Origin: an uncultured Collinsella sp.
GTDB taxonomy: Bacteria; Actinomycetota; Coriobacteriia; Coriobacteriales; Coriobacteriaceae
NCBI GenBank assembly: GCA_900542825.1
Contig: UQOY01000005.1
Span: 1-64,000 of the forward strand
Reading direction: 5' to 3'
DNA: 64,000 nt
Shown here: positions 51,330-60,688 of the stretch, one piece after another
How positions within the stretch are numbered: position 1 is the stretch's first letter
How the letters are laid out: each line of letters opens with the position of its first letter
Notes under the pieces: generated by a model
Told to the model about the DNA's origin: nothing
Seen by the model: the letters and a program-made list of their open reading frames with translations, nothing else
Database searches by the model: none
Program-made: the position numbers and the translations under genes

Positions 51330-52328
51330 TTGGCACGATCTTCGGGTTTCTCTTCAAATCTGAATACCAAACGACAATCAACGGGTATGCGCCCGTTGAT
51401 TGTTTTCAGCGTGATTTCGGTGCTGCTCCTCACGTTTTATATTCGCGAGGGCGAGGCGGGGCCGATTCATGCCGTGCGTTCGGGCGTGACGACGATTACC
51501 TCGCCGGTGCGTTTTGTGGGCTCGGCTGTGGCCGCACCCTTCAACGCAATCGGAAACGTGTTCTCAAACCTTACGGCTTCGCAAGACACCCTCGACGAGC
51601 TTAAGAAGCAAAACGAGGTGCTGACATCTAAGGTCGCCGAGCTTTCCGAGGCTCAAAAGACTGCCGAGCGCCTGGAGGGCCTGGTCGGGCTGCAATCGAC
51701 CTACAACCTTAAGTCGACCGCGGCTCGCATTGTCGGTGCGTCGGGCGATGCCTGGACCTCGACCGTTACCATCGACAAGGGCTCTGCCGACGGTCTTACC
51801 ATCAACATGCCCGTGACGAGTTCTGCCGGTGTCATCGGTCAGATTATCGAGGTTTCGGCCAAGACCTCCACCGTCCGCCTGATTAGTGATGAGAACTCGG
51901 GCGTGTCCGCCATGGTGCAGGATACGCGCGCTCAGGGCATGCTGCAGGGGCAGCCCGACGGTACCCTGCGCCTGGAGCACGTGAGTGTCGACTCCGACGT
52001 GAAGGTGGGCGACATCATCGTGACCTCGGGCATCGGCGGCGTGTTCCCCAAGGGCCTGCCGCTCGGTACGGTCTCGTCGGTGGAGAAGTCTGCCAACGAT
52101 GTGTACTACACCATCGTCGTGCGCGCCCAGACAACGGCCGAAAACAACGAGGAAGTGCTGGTCATCACCTCGCTGACCGACGAACAGTCGGCCTCGGATG
52201 AGGACGTGAGCACGGCCAACAGCACGCCGCAGGGAACGTCGCGCGATGCTGCGACCAAGACGAAGGACGAGAGCTCGGATGACAGTTCCGACACGTCCGA
52301 TACGACCGACTCGGGCTCGAGCGAATAG
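51330..52328 (+). CDS. mreC: Rod shape-determining protein MreC
   Basis: 332 residues. One N-terminal membrane helix (about 20-40, MRPLIVFSVISVLLLTFYI), a coiled coil (about 85-115, LDELKKQNEVLTSKVAELSE), then the paired beta domains (GSADGLTINMPVTSSAGVIG; VKVGDIIVTSGIGGVFPKGL). The tail of about 45 residues is Ser/Thr/Asp-rich and disordered. It links MreB inside to PBP2 outside. TTG 51330 follows AAAAGGTGG. Confidence 0.95.
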   Translation: MARSSGFSSNLNTKRQSTGMRPLIVFSVISVLLLTFYIREGEAGPIHAVRSGVTTITSPVRFVGSAVAAPFNAIGNVFSNLTASQDTLDELKKQNEVLTSKVAELSEAQKTAERLEGLVGLQSTYNLKSTAARIVGASGDAWTSTVTIDKGSADGLTINMPVTSSAGVIGQIIEVSAKTSTVRLISDENSGVSAMVQDTRAQGMLQGQPDGTLRLEHVSVDSDVKVGDIIVTSGIGGVFPKGLPLGTVSSVEKSANDVYYTIVVRAQTTAENNEEVLVITSLTDEQSASDEDVSTANSTPQGTSRDAATKTKDESSDDSSDTSDTTDSGSSE

Positions 52329-52334
52329 GGAGGC

Positions 52335-52907
52335 ATGTCCATGGATCTACACGAACAGGGGACTGGCTCCCGCACGTTTGCGATTGCCGCCATTGTCTGC
52401 GTCCTGCTGCAGGCGGGCTTGGCGCCGCAGATCTCCATCGCGGGCGGTCGCGTCAACTTTATGATTATCCTGGTGTGCCTGAGTGTGTTTTCGGGCGATC
52501 CCACGCGGGCCGTCATCTGCGGTTTTTGCAGCGGCCTGTTCTACGACCTGTCGGCAGCCGTGCCGGTGGGCGTGATGTCGCTGTTGCTGACAGTGGGCAG
52601 CTTTGCCCTGACACACAGTGCCGCCGGTCAGACGGGCGGCACCCCGAGCGCTCGCGGCATCACGGTGGGCGCCTTTGCGCTTGCCATCAACGTGATCTAC
52701 AGCATTATCTTGCTGTTTATGGGTCTGGAATCGAGTTTTGTCGTGGCGATCTTTGGACACGCCCTGCCGTCCTCGATTCTGACCGGCCTGGTCGCCGTTC
52801 CGTTTTTGATGTCCGGCGTCGCGCCGCAGTCTGGCTATGGGTTCTCCGCGCGCGGTGGGCGTCAGTCGGGTATGCGCTTTAAGCCCAAAACCCGTAAGCT
52901 CAAATAG
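52335..52907 (+). CDS. mreD: Rod shape-determining protein MreD
   Basis: 190 residues, five to six membrane helices, matching MreD in size and position between mreC and the PBP2 gene. ATG 52335 lies right after AGGGAGGC, six bases from the mreC stop. It is a membrane partner in the elongasome. Sequence conservation of MreD is low, so identification rests partly on context. Confidence 0.88.
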   Translation: MSMDLHEQGTGSRTFAIAAIVCVLLQAGLAPQISIAGGRVNFMIILVCLSVFSGDPTRAVICGFCSGLFYDLSAAVPVGVMSLLLTVGSFALTHSAAGQTGGTPSARGITVGAFALAINVIYSIILLFMGLESSFVVAIFGHALPSSILTGLVAVPFLMSGVAPQSGYGFSARGGRQSGMRFKPKTRKLK

Positions 52908-52920
52908 GGGAGGTCTGTAG

Positions 52921-54990
52921 ATGTCTTCCCAGTTGACGGTTGTTGTCGCTGGCATCGTGCTGGTCGTGGCCATTGTGGTCGCGCTGGTCATCATGCGCCG
53001 CGGCGACTCCCGCTTTACCTACGACACGCAGCACGGAACGGCCCCGCGCGCCACCGAGGGCGAGGGCAATACGGCCGCTACGGCCTTTAAGGGCCGCTTT
53101 TCCATCCTCACCGCGGGTGTGGGTGCGATGTTTGCCGCGCTTGCCGTTAAGCTGTGGGGCATGCAGATGGTCTCGTCGGACTACTACGACAAGCAGGCCA
53201 AGAGCAATCAGACCCGTACCGTTACCACGCCTGCCGTGCGTGGCCGTATCTTGGACCGCAACGGCGTCGCACTGGTGCAAAACCGCCCCTCGCTCGCCGT
53301 CGTCGCCTATCGCGACCTTGCCGACGATAAGGTACTGGTGCGCCATCTTGCTAACGTGCTCGGCATGCCGTATATCGCGGTGCTGCGCAACATCCAGGAC
53401 AATTCCGAAGGCGCGCAGAGCCTGCATACGATCGCGACTGACGTGCGCCGCTCTACTGTCGCCTACATTCAGGAGCACGCCGGTGAGTTTCCCGGCGTGA
53501 AGATCGCCGAGCGCACCGAGCGCCAGTACCCGTATGGTGAGACCGCCTGCCATATTTTGGGCTATACCGGCACCATTACCTCCGAGCAGCTCGAGGCGCA
53601 GAATAAGAAGTCGTCGGACGGCAACGATAGCGCGGCTGGCCAGATTTCGTATCAATCGGGCGATATTGTGGGCCAGGCGGGCGTAGAGATTTACTACGAA
53701 AATCTGCTGCAGGGCATTCGTGGTGAGCAGACCGTGAAAGTTGACGCCTCGGGTAACGTGACCGGTCAAGCCGGCGCCGTTCCTGCCAAGGCCGGTTCTG
53801 ACATTAAGCTTACGCTGGATCTTAAGATTCAACAGGCCTGCGAGACGGCTCTGGCGAATGCCATTGAGCTTGCCAAGACCACGGGTCATAGCGATGCCGG
53901 TAACGGCGCCGTGGTGTGCCTCGATCCCAACAATGGTGAGATTCTGGGTATGGCGAGCGAGCCCAAGTTTGATCCATCGGTGTTCATCGGCGGCGTTTCC
54001 AACGACGTGTGGAACGAGCTCAACGACGACAAGGGTTCGCATCCGCTGCTCAACCGCGCCATTAGCGGCCAGTATATGTCGGCTTCGACCATTAAGCCGC
54101 TCTCGGCTTTGGCCGGTCTTGAGTTTGGAACCTATACCTCAGGCCAGACCACGAACTGCACGGGCTATTGGACGGGCCTGGGTAAGTCATGGGGTAAGTA
54201 CTGCTGGCTGCATTCCGGTCACGGCACCATGACGCTGCAATCGGGTATTGCCAACTCGTGCGACCCCGTGTTCTACGATATGGGCAAGGCGTTTTTCTAC
54301 AACGACCAGCATCCCGAGGGCCTGCAAGAGGTCTTTCGCCGTTGGGGCTTGGGCAAGACTTGCGGCATCGATCTGCCAAGCGAGGGCACGGGCCGCATTC
54401 CCGACGCCAAGTGGAAAGAGTCGTACTTTACCGACGCCTCGGCCGAGGACCGCAAGTGGAATGCCGGCGATATGACTAACATCGCTATCGGCCAGGGCGA
54501 CATTTTGGTGACGCCGCTGCAGATGGCCTGCGCTTACATGGGCCTTGCCAACGGCGGCAAACAGTATGTGCCGCATGTGTTCTTGTCTGCTGTCTCGCGT
54601 GATGGCGACGGCGATGCCTACAAATACAACGGCAAGGGCAAAAAGAAGCGCCTTGAGGCTCAAATTAACAACGATGCTGATCTTGCGCTGGTCCGCAACG
54701 GCATGCATGACGTGATTTACTCGGCGTCGACTTCGACCGCCGCGCACTTTAACTCCTTGACCCCCACGGTCTACGGCAAGTCTGGCACGGGCGAGAAGAG
54801 CGGCGAGGACGATTACGCGTGGTTTTGCGCCTACGCGCCGGCCGATGAGCCCAAGTACGTGATTGTCACTGTCTTGGAACAGGGCGGTGGTGGCTCCGAT
54901 ACCGCGCTGCACGTCGTGCGCGATGTCCTCGGTGCCATCTATGACGAGCCCGACACATCTTCTGCCACGGGCGATTCTTCGGTTCGATAG
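52921..54990 (+). CDS. mrdA: Penicillin-binding protein 2 (elongation transpeptidase)
   Basis: 689 residues. N-terminal membrane helix near 1-22 and a second hydrophobic stretch near 70; pedestal with RGRILDRNGVALVQNRPSL; transpeptidase domain with SASTIKPLSALAG (active-site Ser-x-x-Lys near 389), NSCDP as the second motif and GKSGTGEK as the KSG motif. It cross-links peptidoglycan along the cell cylinder, with RodA encoded 9 bases after it. The N-terminal part before the RGRI block is longer than in E. coli. Confidence 0.93.
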   Translation: MSSQLTVVVAGIVLVVAIVVALVIMRRGDSRFTYDTQHGTAPRATEGEGNTAATAFKGRFSILTAGVGAMFAALAVKLWGMQMVSSDYYDKQAKSNQTRTVTTPAVRGRILDRNGVALVQNRPSLAVVAYRDLADDKVLVRHLANVLGMPYIAVLRNIQDNSEGAQSLHTIATDVRRSTVAYIQEHAGEFPGVKIAERTERQYPYGETACHILGYTGTITSEQLEAQNKKSSDGNDSAAGQISYQSGDIVGQAGVEIYYENLLQGIRGEQTVKVDASGNVTGQAGAVPAKAGSDIKLTLDLKIQQACETALANAIELAKTTGHSDAGNGAVVCLDPNNGEILGMASEPKFDPSVFIGGVSNDVWNELNDDKGSHPLLNRAISGQYMSASTIKPLSALAGLEFGTYTSGQTTNCTGYWTGLGKSWGKYCWLHSGHGTMTLQSGIANSCDPVFYDMGKAFFYNDQHPEGLQEVFRRWGLGKTCGIDLPSEGTGRIPDAKWKESYFTDASAEDRKWNAGDMTNIAIGQGDILVTPLQMACAYMGLANGGKQYVPHVFLSAVSRDGDGDAYKYNGKGKKKRLEAQINNDADLALVRNGMHDVIYSASTSTAAHFNSLTPTVYGKSGTGEKSGEDDYAWFCAYAPADEPKYVIVTVLEQGGGGSDTALHVVRDVLGAIYDEPDTSSATGDSSVR

Positions 54991-54999
54991 GAGGTTGCG

Positions 55000-56226
55000 A
55001 TGGATTTTTCGCCGGCGGACCTGTTCCGCTCAACTAAAACCGGTTCCCGCAGCAGCCTGGACCGTGTCAACAAGCAGCTTTCGGCCTCGCGCGGCACGTT
55101 TCGCCAGAAGGTGCACATCGGCGTGCTGCTGGCGGCCTTGGCGCTCGTAGCCTATGGCGCCATCATCATTTGGTCGGCCTCGCAGTTTAAGGCCGACGCC
55201 TCATTCTCACGTCACCTGTTGGGCATCGGCATCGGTGCGGTGCTTGCGGTGCTCGTCTGGCGTACCGATCTGCGTGGCATCTCTAACTTCTCGACGGCGC
55301 TGCTCGTCATCGATCTCATTGTGATTTTCTCGCCTAAGATTCCGGGCCTGTCCTACACGGGTGGCCTGGGCATGACGGGCTGGATCAAGATTCCCGGTAT
55401 CGGCCTTACCTTCCAGCCGGTCGAGCTTGCCAAGCTCATCACGATCTTCTTTATCGCCACGCTTGGTTCGCAGTACAACGGTCGCATCGATACCGTTCGC
55501 GACTACATTAAGCTCTGCGGCATGCTGTCCATTCCGTTTTTGGCCGTCGTCGCCATGGGCGACCTGGGTTCGGGTCTGGTCGTGTTGGTGTCGGGTGCCG
55601 TTGTGATCTGCATGAGCGGTGCGCGCCGCGAATGGGTGCTGTCGACCTTGGCTCTGCTCGTGGGTTTGGTGGCGCTCGTCCTGGCGCTCGATTCGGTGCT
55701 CGATTCTCTTTTGGGCCATGACGTTTTGATCAAGCAGTACCAGATGAACCGACTGACCGTCTTTATCGACCCCGATAATGCCGATTCGGACGATGCCTAT
55801 AACTTGCAGCAATCGCTCATCGCGGTTGGGTCGGGTGGCTTTTTCGGCAAAGGGCTGGGCCATGCGACACAGTCTGCCGGTGGCTTTCTGCCCGAGTTCC
55901 ACACCGACTTCGTTTTTGCCTTTTTGTCCGAGACCTTTGGCTTCTGCGGCTCCTTTTTACTGCTGTGCCTGTACGTGCTGCTCATGTTCTCGACGATTCG
56001 CGTCGCCTTTAAGTGCGAGTCGCTCTTCTTGCGGCTCTCGTGCGTAGGTATTGTCGGCATGTGGGCATTCCAGACGTTCGAGAATATCGGCATGTGCATC
56101 GGCATGATGCCGATTACCGGTATTCCGCTGCCGTTCATTAGCTTCGGTTCGTCCTCGATGATGATCCAGTTGCTGACGGTGGGTATCGTACAATCCATAT
56201 GGCGGCATCGTTCGGGCGCCGCGTAA
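55000..56226 (+). CDS. rodA: RodA peptidoglycan polymerase
   Basis: 408 residues, about ten membrane helices, SEDS family. VELAKLITIFFIATLGSQ, GDLGSGLVVLVSGAVV and the C-terminal PLPFISFGSSSMMIQL are family blocks; GMTGWIKIPGIGLTFQPVEL includes the conserved WI..G..FQP.E. It polymerises lipid II glycan with PBP2. The N-terminal 45 residues are a cytoplasmic extension. ATG 55000 has AGGAGGT upstream. Confidence 0.95.
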   Translation: MDFSPADLFRSTKTGSRSSLDRVNKQLSASRGTFRQKVHIGVLLAALALVAYGAIIIWSASQFKADASFSRHLLGIGIGAVLAVLVWRTDLRGISNFSTALLVIDLIVIFSPKIPGLSYTGGLGMTGWIKIPGIGLTFQPVELAKLITIFFIATLGSQYNGRIDTVRDYIKLCGMLSIPFLAVVAMGDLGSGLVVLVSGAVVICMSGARREWVLSTLALLVGLVALVLALDSVLDSLLGHDVLIKQYQMNRLTVFIDPDNADSDDAYNLQQSLIAVGSGGFFGKGLGHATQSAGGFLPEFHTDFVFAFLSETFGFCGSFLLLCLYVLLMFSTIRVAFKCESLFLRLSCVGIVGMWAFQTFENIGMCIGMMPITGIPLPFISFGSSSMMIQLLTVGIVQSIWRHRSGAA

Positions 56227-56244
56227 CCGCTGGAGGGGTTTGCT

Positions 56245-57174
56245 ATGAAGATTCCCGTGGATAAGCTGACCCGCGTCTTTAAGATGGGCGCGACTACCAA
56301 GAAGGATTCCGACACGCCGGTGCGCGTGTCCGTCTACCTCGATTCGTCTGCGTCGCGTTTTTTGGTCGAGACGGTGCGCGATGCCTTCGTGCCGCAGACG
56401 ACGTCGGGCATTGTGCGCGTTGAGCGCCTGGGTGAGGACCGTATCGTCCCCAAGACCGATACCGATGTGGTGCTGGTGCTTTCGTGCGGGTCTGACCGTC
56501 TTGAGAGCGCCGTTCAGGAACTTGTGATTGCCGGCGCCCCCGTGTGCGTGCTGGCCGAGTCCGCTGTCGAGGTGCCTTTTATCCAGGAGTCCACGCCCAT
56601 GCTCGGCGCGGTGGCGGCTACCGATAAGACGTATCTGCTCGAGACGCTTGCCCGCTGGATTCTCGATCGCACGGACAAGGAGACGGCATTTGCGGCGAAC
56701 TTCGCCTTTATGCGTATCGCGGCCGCTAACCGCATCATCACTTCGTGCGCGCTTACCAATATGGCGACGGGCGCGCTGGTGTTTTTGCCGGGGGCGGATT
56801 ATCCCGTTATGGCGCTGGCGCAGGTGGGCATGGTCTTTGAGCTGGCGGCCATCTTTGGGCGCGGCATTAAGCCCGAGCGCGGCTACGAGGTCGCGGGCGT
56901 GCTTGCTGCCGGTCTGGTGCTCCGCGCCGTCACCCGTGCGCTGGTGAAGCAGACGCCGCATATCGGCTTTGCCGTCAAGGCGCTGACCGCCGCCGCTGGC
57001 ACCTATGGCATGGGCCGTGCGCTCGTTTCGCTGTACGAGTGCGATATCGACTACAGCCGTGCCAACGAGGTGGCTGCCGCCACGTTCTCGCGCGTCCGCG
57101 ACCTGGTGACCACGGTCGCCGGTGCCACCCGTCCCACGAGTCCTTTCGAGGACGCATCTGATCTCGCTGCTTAG
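56245..57174 (+). CDS. Membrane protein with DUF697-like segment
   Basis: 309 residues, function unknown. The N-terminal 140 residues form a soluble domain with alternating strands and helices (VLVLSCGSDRLESAVQELVI), Rossmann-like. From about 160 a hydrophobic stretch with ANRIITSCALTNMATGALVF and QVGMVFELAAIFG recalls DUF697-type membrane domains. It sits in the rod operon between rodA and the radical-SAM pair with an 18-base gap, so it may be a cell-envelope accessory. No known GTPase motif is seen. Confidence 0.6.
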   Translation: MKIPVDKLTRVFKMGATTKKDSDTPVRVSVYLDSSASRFLVETVRDAFVPQTTSGIVRVERLGEDRIVPKTDTDVVLVLSCGSDRLESAVQELVIAGAPVCVLAESAVEVPFIQESTPMLGAVAATDKTYLLETLARWILDRTDKETAFAANFAFMRIAAANRIITSCALTNMATGALVFLPGADYPVMALAQVGMVFELAAIFGRGIKPERGYEVAGVLAAGLVLRAVTRALVKQTPHIGFAVKALTAAAGTYGMGRALVSLYECDIDYSRANEVAAATFSRVRDLVTTVAGATRPTSPFEDASDLAA

Positions 57175-57183
57175 GGGTTTCTT

Positions 57184-59061
57184 TTGCGCGCTGTGTACCA
57201 AGACTGTTTTCATTTGATTGAGCCCTTGCTCGCAAAGGTCGAGAAGCCGAGTCGCTATATCGACCATGAGTGGGGCACGCTCTCAAAGGCCGATGTCGAT
57301 TACCGCTGCTGCATGATCTATCCTGACGTGTATGAGGTCGGTCTGCCCAACCAGGGCATCGCCATTCTCTATAACATCCTCAATCAGGCCGAGGGCATTT
57401 CCTGTGAGCGCGGCTATGTGCCGTGGCCCGATATGGGCGATGCCATGCGCGAGGCGGGGATTCCGCTGCTGTCGCTCGAAGGCGCGGCGCCTGTGGCCTC
57501 GTTCGATATCGTCGGCATGCATGTGCCGCACGAGATGGCCGTCACCAACTTCCTCGAGGCGCTCGACCTCGCCGGCATTCCACTGCTCGCGGCCGACCGC
57601 ACCGAGGACGATCCCATCATCGTCGCCGGTGGTCCCTCGGTCTATAACCCCGAGCCGTATGCGGCCTTCTTCGATGCCATCCTGATCGGCGAGGGCGAGG
57701 AGTCGCTGCTCGAGGTTTGCCAGCTGCATCGTCGCCTGCGCGATGAGGGCGTCTCGCGCACCCAGATTGTCGAGCAGCTCGCGACGGTCGGTGGCACCTA
57801 TGTGCCGTCGCTCTACGAGGTGCGCCATGACGAGCCTTGCTCTCCGCACGGCTACACCGTGCCGCGTGAGGGCAAAGACGTTCCGCCGGTGGTCTACAAG
57901 CGCGTCGTCGAGGACTTTGGCGCTACCAATCCGCTGTCGCAGTCGTGCGTGCCCTACGCGCAGCTCGTTCACGACCGCCTGTCGATCGAGATTCTGCGCG
58001 GTTGTGCCCGCGGCTGCCGTTTTTGCCAGGCCGGTATGACCTATCGTCCGGTGCGCGAGCGCTCGGCCGACCAGATCGTGTCCTCGGTGATTCAGGGTCT
58101 GGAAAAGACCGGCTATGACGAGGTGTCGCTGACCTCGCTCTCCACGACCGACCACTCCTGCATTCGCGACGTGCTCGGCAGGCTCAACCGTCGCCTGGAG
58201 GATACGGGTATTCGCGTTTCCATTCCCTCGCAGCGCCTGGATTCGTTTGGCGTGGATATGGCCGAGTCGGTCGCCGGCGAAAAGAAGGGCGGCCTGACGT
58301 TTGCCCCCGAAGCCGGCAGTCAGCGCATGCGCGACATCATCAACAAGAATGTGACTGAGGAGGACTTGGACCGTGCGGCCAAGGCTGCCTTCGAGGCTGG
58401 TTGGAACCGCATGAAGCTCTACTTTATGATGGGGCTTCCCGGCGAGCGCGACGAGGATATCGTGGCCATCGCCAACCTGGCCGACCACGTGCTCGAGCTC
58501 GGCCGCTCCGTGGTTCCCAAGGCGCGCCGCGGCTCCATCTCGGTGTCCATCTCGGTGTCGGTGTTTATCCCAAAGGCCGCTACGCCGTTCCAATGGTGCC
58601 CGCAGCTCGATTACGACGACGTCAAGCGCCGTCAGAAGCTCCTCATCACGAGCGTTCGCAACCGTGCGGTCCGCGTGCATTACCACGATGCCGAAACCTC
58701 GCTCGTCGAGGCCGCGCTGTCTCGCGCCGGCCGCGACATGACGCCTGTCATCATCGATGCCTGGCGTGCCGGTTCGCGCTTTGACGCCTGGGTGGAGCAT
58801 TTCTCGCTCGATAACTGGAAGTCAGCCGCGGCCAAAAACGGCATCGATCTTAACGAGCTCGTGCACCTGCCCTATGGGCTGGACTGGCGCCTGCCTTGGG
58901 AGCACGTGAGCCCCGGTTGCTCGCGCGGCTTCCTCGAGCGCGAATACCGCCGCTCGCTGGAGGGCGTCACGACGCCCGACTGCACCCGCACGTCGTGCAC
59001 CGGCTGCGGAATTTGCCCCACGCTCCATGCCAAGAACGTATTGGTGGGTGATCGCGCATGA
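57184..59061 (+). CDS. B12-binding radical SAM protein (TIGR03960 type)
   Basis: 625 residues. An N-terminal cobalamin-binding-like domain (about 30-200, VGLPNQGIAILYNILNQAEG; IVGMHVPHEMAVTNFLEALD; VVAGGPSVYNPE style) is followed by the radical SAM core with the iron-sulfur Cys set in RGCARGCRFCQAGMTYRPVR. The C-terminus has an extra Cys cluster, TSCTGCGICPT. The family is widespread next to its partner (DUF2344, downstream by 4 bases overlap) and close to rplU, but its substrate is not known to me. TTG 57184 is the start. Confidence 0.9.
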   Translation: MRAVYQDCFHLIEPLLAKVEKPSRYIDHEWGTLSKADVDYRCCMIYPDVYEVGLPNQGIAILYNILNQAEGISCERGYVPWPDMGDAMREAGIPLLSLEGAAPVASFDIVGMHVPHEMAVTNFLEALDLAGIPLLAADRTEDDPIIVAGGPSVYNPEPYAAFFDAILIGEGEESLLEVCQLHRRLRDEGVSRTQIVEQLATVGGTYVPSLYEVRHDEPCSPHGYTVPREGKDVPPVVYKRVVEDFGATNPLSQSCVPYAQLVHDRLSIEILRGCARGCRFCQAGMTYRPVRERSADQIVSSVIQGLEKTGYDEVSLTSLSTTDHSCIRDVLGRLNRRLEDTGIRVSIPSQRLDSFGVDMAESVAGEKKGGLTFAPEAGSQRMRDIINKNVTEEDLDRAAKAAFEAGWNRMKLYFMMGLPGERDEDIVAIANLADHVLELGRSVVPKARRGSISVSISVSVFIPKAATPFQWCPQLDYDDVKRRQKLLITSVRNRAVRVHYHDAETSLVEAALSRAGRDMTPVIIDAWRAGSRFDAWVEHFSLDNWKSAAAKNGIDLNELVHLPYGLDWRLPWEHVSPGCSRGFLEREYRRSLEGVTTPDCTRTSCTGCGICPTLHAKNVLVGDRA

Positions 59062-59870
59062 GTGAGCGCCTGACCGACAACCCCACGCTCTTTAGGCTTC
59101 GCGTTCGCTATGGCAAGCGCGACCGCCTTAAGTACCTGGGCCATCTCGAAGTGATTCATACCATTGAGCGCATCGTGCGTCGCGCGGGGCTGCCCTACGC
59201 CGTGACGCAGGGCTTCTCTCCGCACATGCGCGTGGGCTTTTCGTCGGCGCTGCCGGTGGGAACGTCGTCGACCTGCGAGTGGTATGACCTTTTTATGACC
59301 GAGTTCGTCGCACTCGACGAGGCGTTTGAGCGCCTGGCGGCGGCATCTCCGGCCGATCTTGCCCCCATTGAGGCGGCATACATCGACGTGCGCACGCCGG
59401 CACTGACGGCGCAACTCACGCGTCTGTCCTATCGTATCGATTTGCATCTCGATCCTGAGGCACCGGTGGATGCCGACGGGGTGCGTCGCGCAATCGATAC
59501 GCTGCGCGCGGGCCATGGCATCGACTACGCACGCGGCAAAAAGAGCAAACGCCTGGACTTGGATCATACGCTCGTGGGCTATGAGCTTAAGGCGGGGGAG
59601 CGTCCGGACCACCTGGTGCTCATGCTCGACACCCATGCCGATAACGAGGGGTCCATGCGTCCGGAAATTTTGCTTTCTGCCGCTGATGTTTTGTTGCAGG
59701 GCTTGACCCCGGGCGTCGATGCACCTATTGTTTCCACCGGTATGCAAGACCTCGTGACCATCTGCTCCTACGATGTCGAGCGTCAGAATCAAGCATGCGA
59801 GGACGACGAGGGCCGACTCGTCAGCCCCATACCTGTGCGAACTTGTGGATTTGCTCCACATACTCGTTGA
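59058..59870 (+). CDS. Radical-SAM-associated DUF2344 protein (TIGR03936 type)
   Basis: 270 residues. The N-terminal block FRLRVRYGKRDRLKYLGHLE and RRAGLPYAVTQGFSPHMRVG is the conserved DUF2344 signature, with SSALPVGTSSTCEWYD after. In other bacteria this domain is often fused to the TIGR03960 radical SAM protein; here it is a separate gene whose ATG overlaps the upstream stop (ATGA). It probably forms a complex with it, acting on RNA or ribosome-related substrates (inference from position before rplU). Confidence 0.88.
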   Translation: MSERLTDNPTLFRLRVRYGKRDRLKYLGHLEVIHTIERIVRRAGLPYAVTQGFSPHMRVGFSSALPVGTSSTCEWYDLFMTEFVALDEAFERLAAASPADLAPIEAAYIDVRTPALTAQLTRLSYRIDLHLDPEAPVDADGVRRAIDTLRAGHGIDYARGKKSKRLDLDHTLVGYELKAGERPDHLVLMLDTHADNEGSMRPEILLSAADVLLQGLTPGVDAPIVSTGMQDLVTICSYDVERQNQACEDDEGRLVSPIPVRTCGFAPHTR

Positions 59871-59895
59871 CGGGGGTATTATCGCCTGCTACTAT
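59867..59895 (+). promoter_or_regulatory. Promoter of rplU-rpmA
   Basis: TTGACG (59867-59872), a 17-base spacer and TACTAT (59890-59895), 42 bases before rplU. The -35 overlaps the stop codon of the preceding gene. Confidence 0.75.
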
Positions 59896-59937
59896 ATTCG
59901 GCTGTTGCACTAACTGATGCATGAAGGGCAAGTAAAC

Positions 59938-60312
59938 ATGTACGCAATCGTTAACACGGGCGGCAAGCAGTACAAGGTCGCCACCGACGATGTCATCACC
60001 GTCGAGAAGATCGAGGGCAATGAGGGCGACAAGATCACCCTGCCGGTTCTCTTCCTCAACGATGGTAAGAAGATCGTCACCGATCCCGACAAGCTGGCCA
60101 AGGCCAAGGTTACCGCTCAGATCGTTGAGCAGTTCAAGGGCGAGAAGCAGCTGGTCTTCAAGTTCCACAAGCGTAAGCGCTATCGTCGTCTGAAGGGTCA
60201 CCGTCAGCAGCTCACCAAGCTGAAGATCGTGAAGGTTCAGGCTACCTCCCGCGCCAAGAAGGCTGTCAAGGCAGAGGCTGAGGCTGTTGCCGAGGCTCCC
60301 GTCGCCGAGTAG
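59938..60312 (+). CDS. rplU: 50S ribosomal protein L21
   Basis: 124 residues. MYAIVNTGGKQYKVATDDVI and KRKRYRRLKGHRQQLTKLKI are L21 signature regions. It binds 23S rRNA in the large subunit. The final 20 residues are an Ala/Glu/Lys-rich extension. ATG 59938 follows AAGGGC; an upstream in-frame ATG at 59917 lies between promoter and site and is less likely. Confidence 0.97.
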   Translation: MYAIVNTGGKQYKVATDDVITVEKIEGNEGDKITLPVLFLNDGKKIVTDPDKLAKAKVTAQIVEQFKGEKQLVFKFHKRKRYRRLKGHRQQLTKLKIVKVQATSRAKKAVKAEAEAVAEAPVAE

Positions 60313-60345
60313 ATTACACTCGTAACGAAAGAGTAGGTATACACA

Positions 60346-60603
60346 ATGGCACACAAAAAAGGACTCGGTTCCTCCCGTAATGGCCGTGACTCCCGCGGTC
60401 AGCGCCTTGGCACGAAGCGCTATGCCGGCCAGACGGTAACCACGGGCACGATTCTCGTCCGTCAGCACGGCACGCACATCCACCCGGGTGAGAACGTTGG
60501 CCGTGGCAAGGACGACACGCTGTTCGCGCTGGTCGACGGTACCGTTGAGTTCCACAAGGGTATCAAGCACAGGGTCAGCGTACGCCCGCTCGCGAACGCG
60601 TAA
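60346..60603 (+). CDS. rpmA: 50S ribosomal protein L27
   Basis: 85 residues. The N-terminus is MAHKKGLGSSRNGRDSRGQR and continues with GQTVTTGTILVRQHGTHIHP, typical L27. There is no cleaved N-terminal extension as in Firmicutes. It reaches the peptidyl transferase centre. It is followed by an intrinsic terminator. Confidence 0.98.
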   Translation: MAHKKGLGSSRNGRDSRGQRLGTKRYAGQTVTTGTILVRQHGTHIHPGENVGRGKDDTLFALVDGTVEFHKGIKHRVSVRPLANA

Positions 60604-60628
60604 TTCACCCTTCATAGAGCACATATGT

Positions 60629-60672
60629 GGGAGGCACTTGAGTTTAAGGATTCAAGGGTCTCCCTCTTTTTT
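60629..60672 (+). terminator. Intrinsic terminator after rpmA
   Basis: GGGAGGCACTTGA (60629-60641) pairs with TCAAGGGTCTCCC (60652-60664) with one mismatch and one wobble, followed by TCTTTTTT. It separates ribosomal genes from obg. Confidence 0.85.
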
Positions 60673-60688
60673 GTAGGAGGCGATTCTG

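Noticed and set aside
57283..58800. 505-codon minus-strand frame
   Set aside because: Antisense to the radical SAM gene; no recognisable fold.
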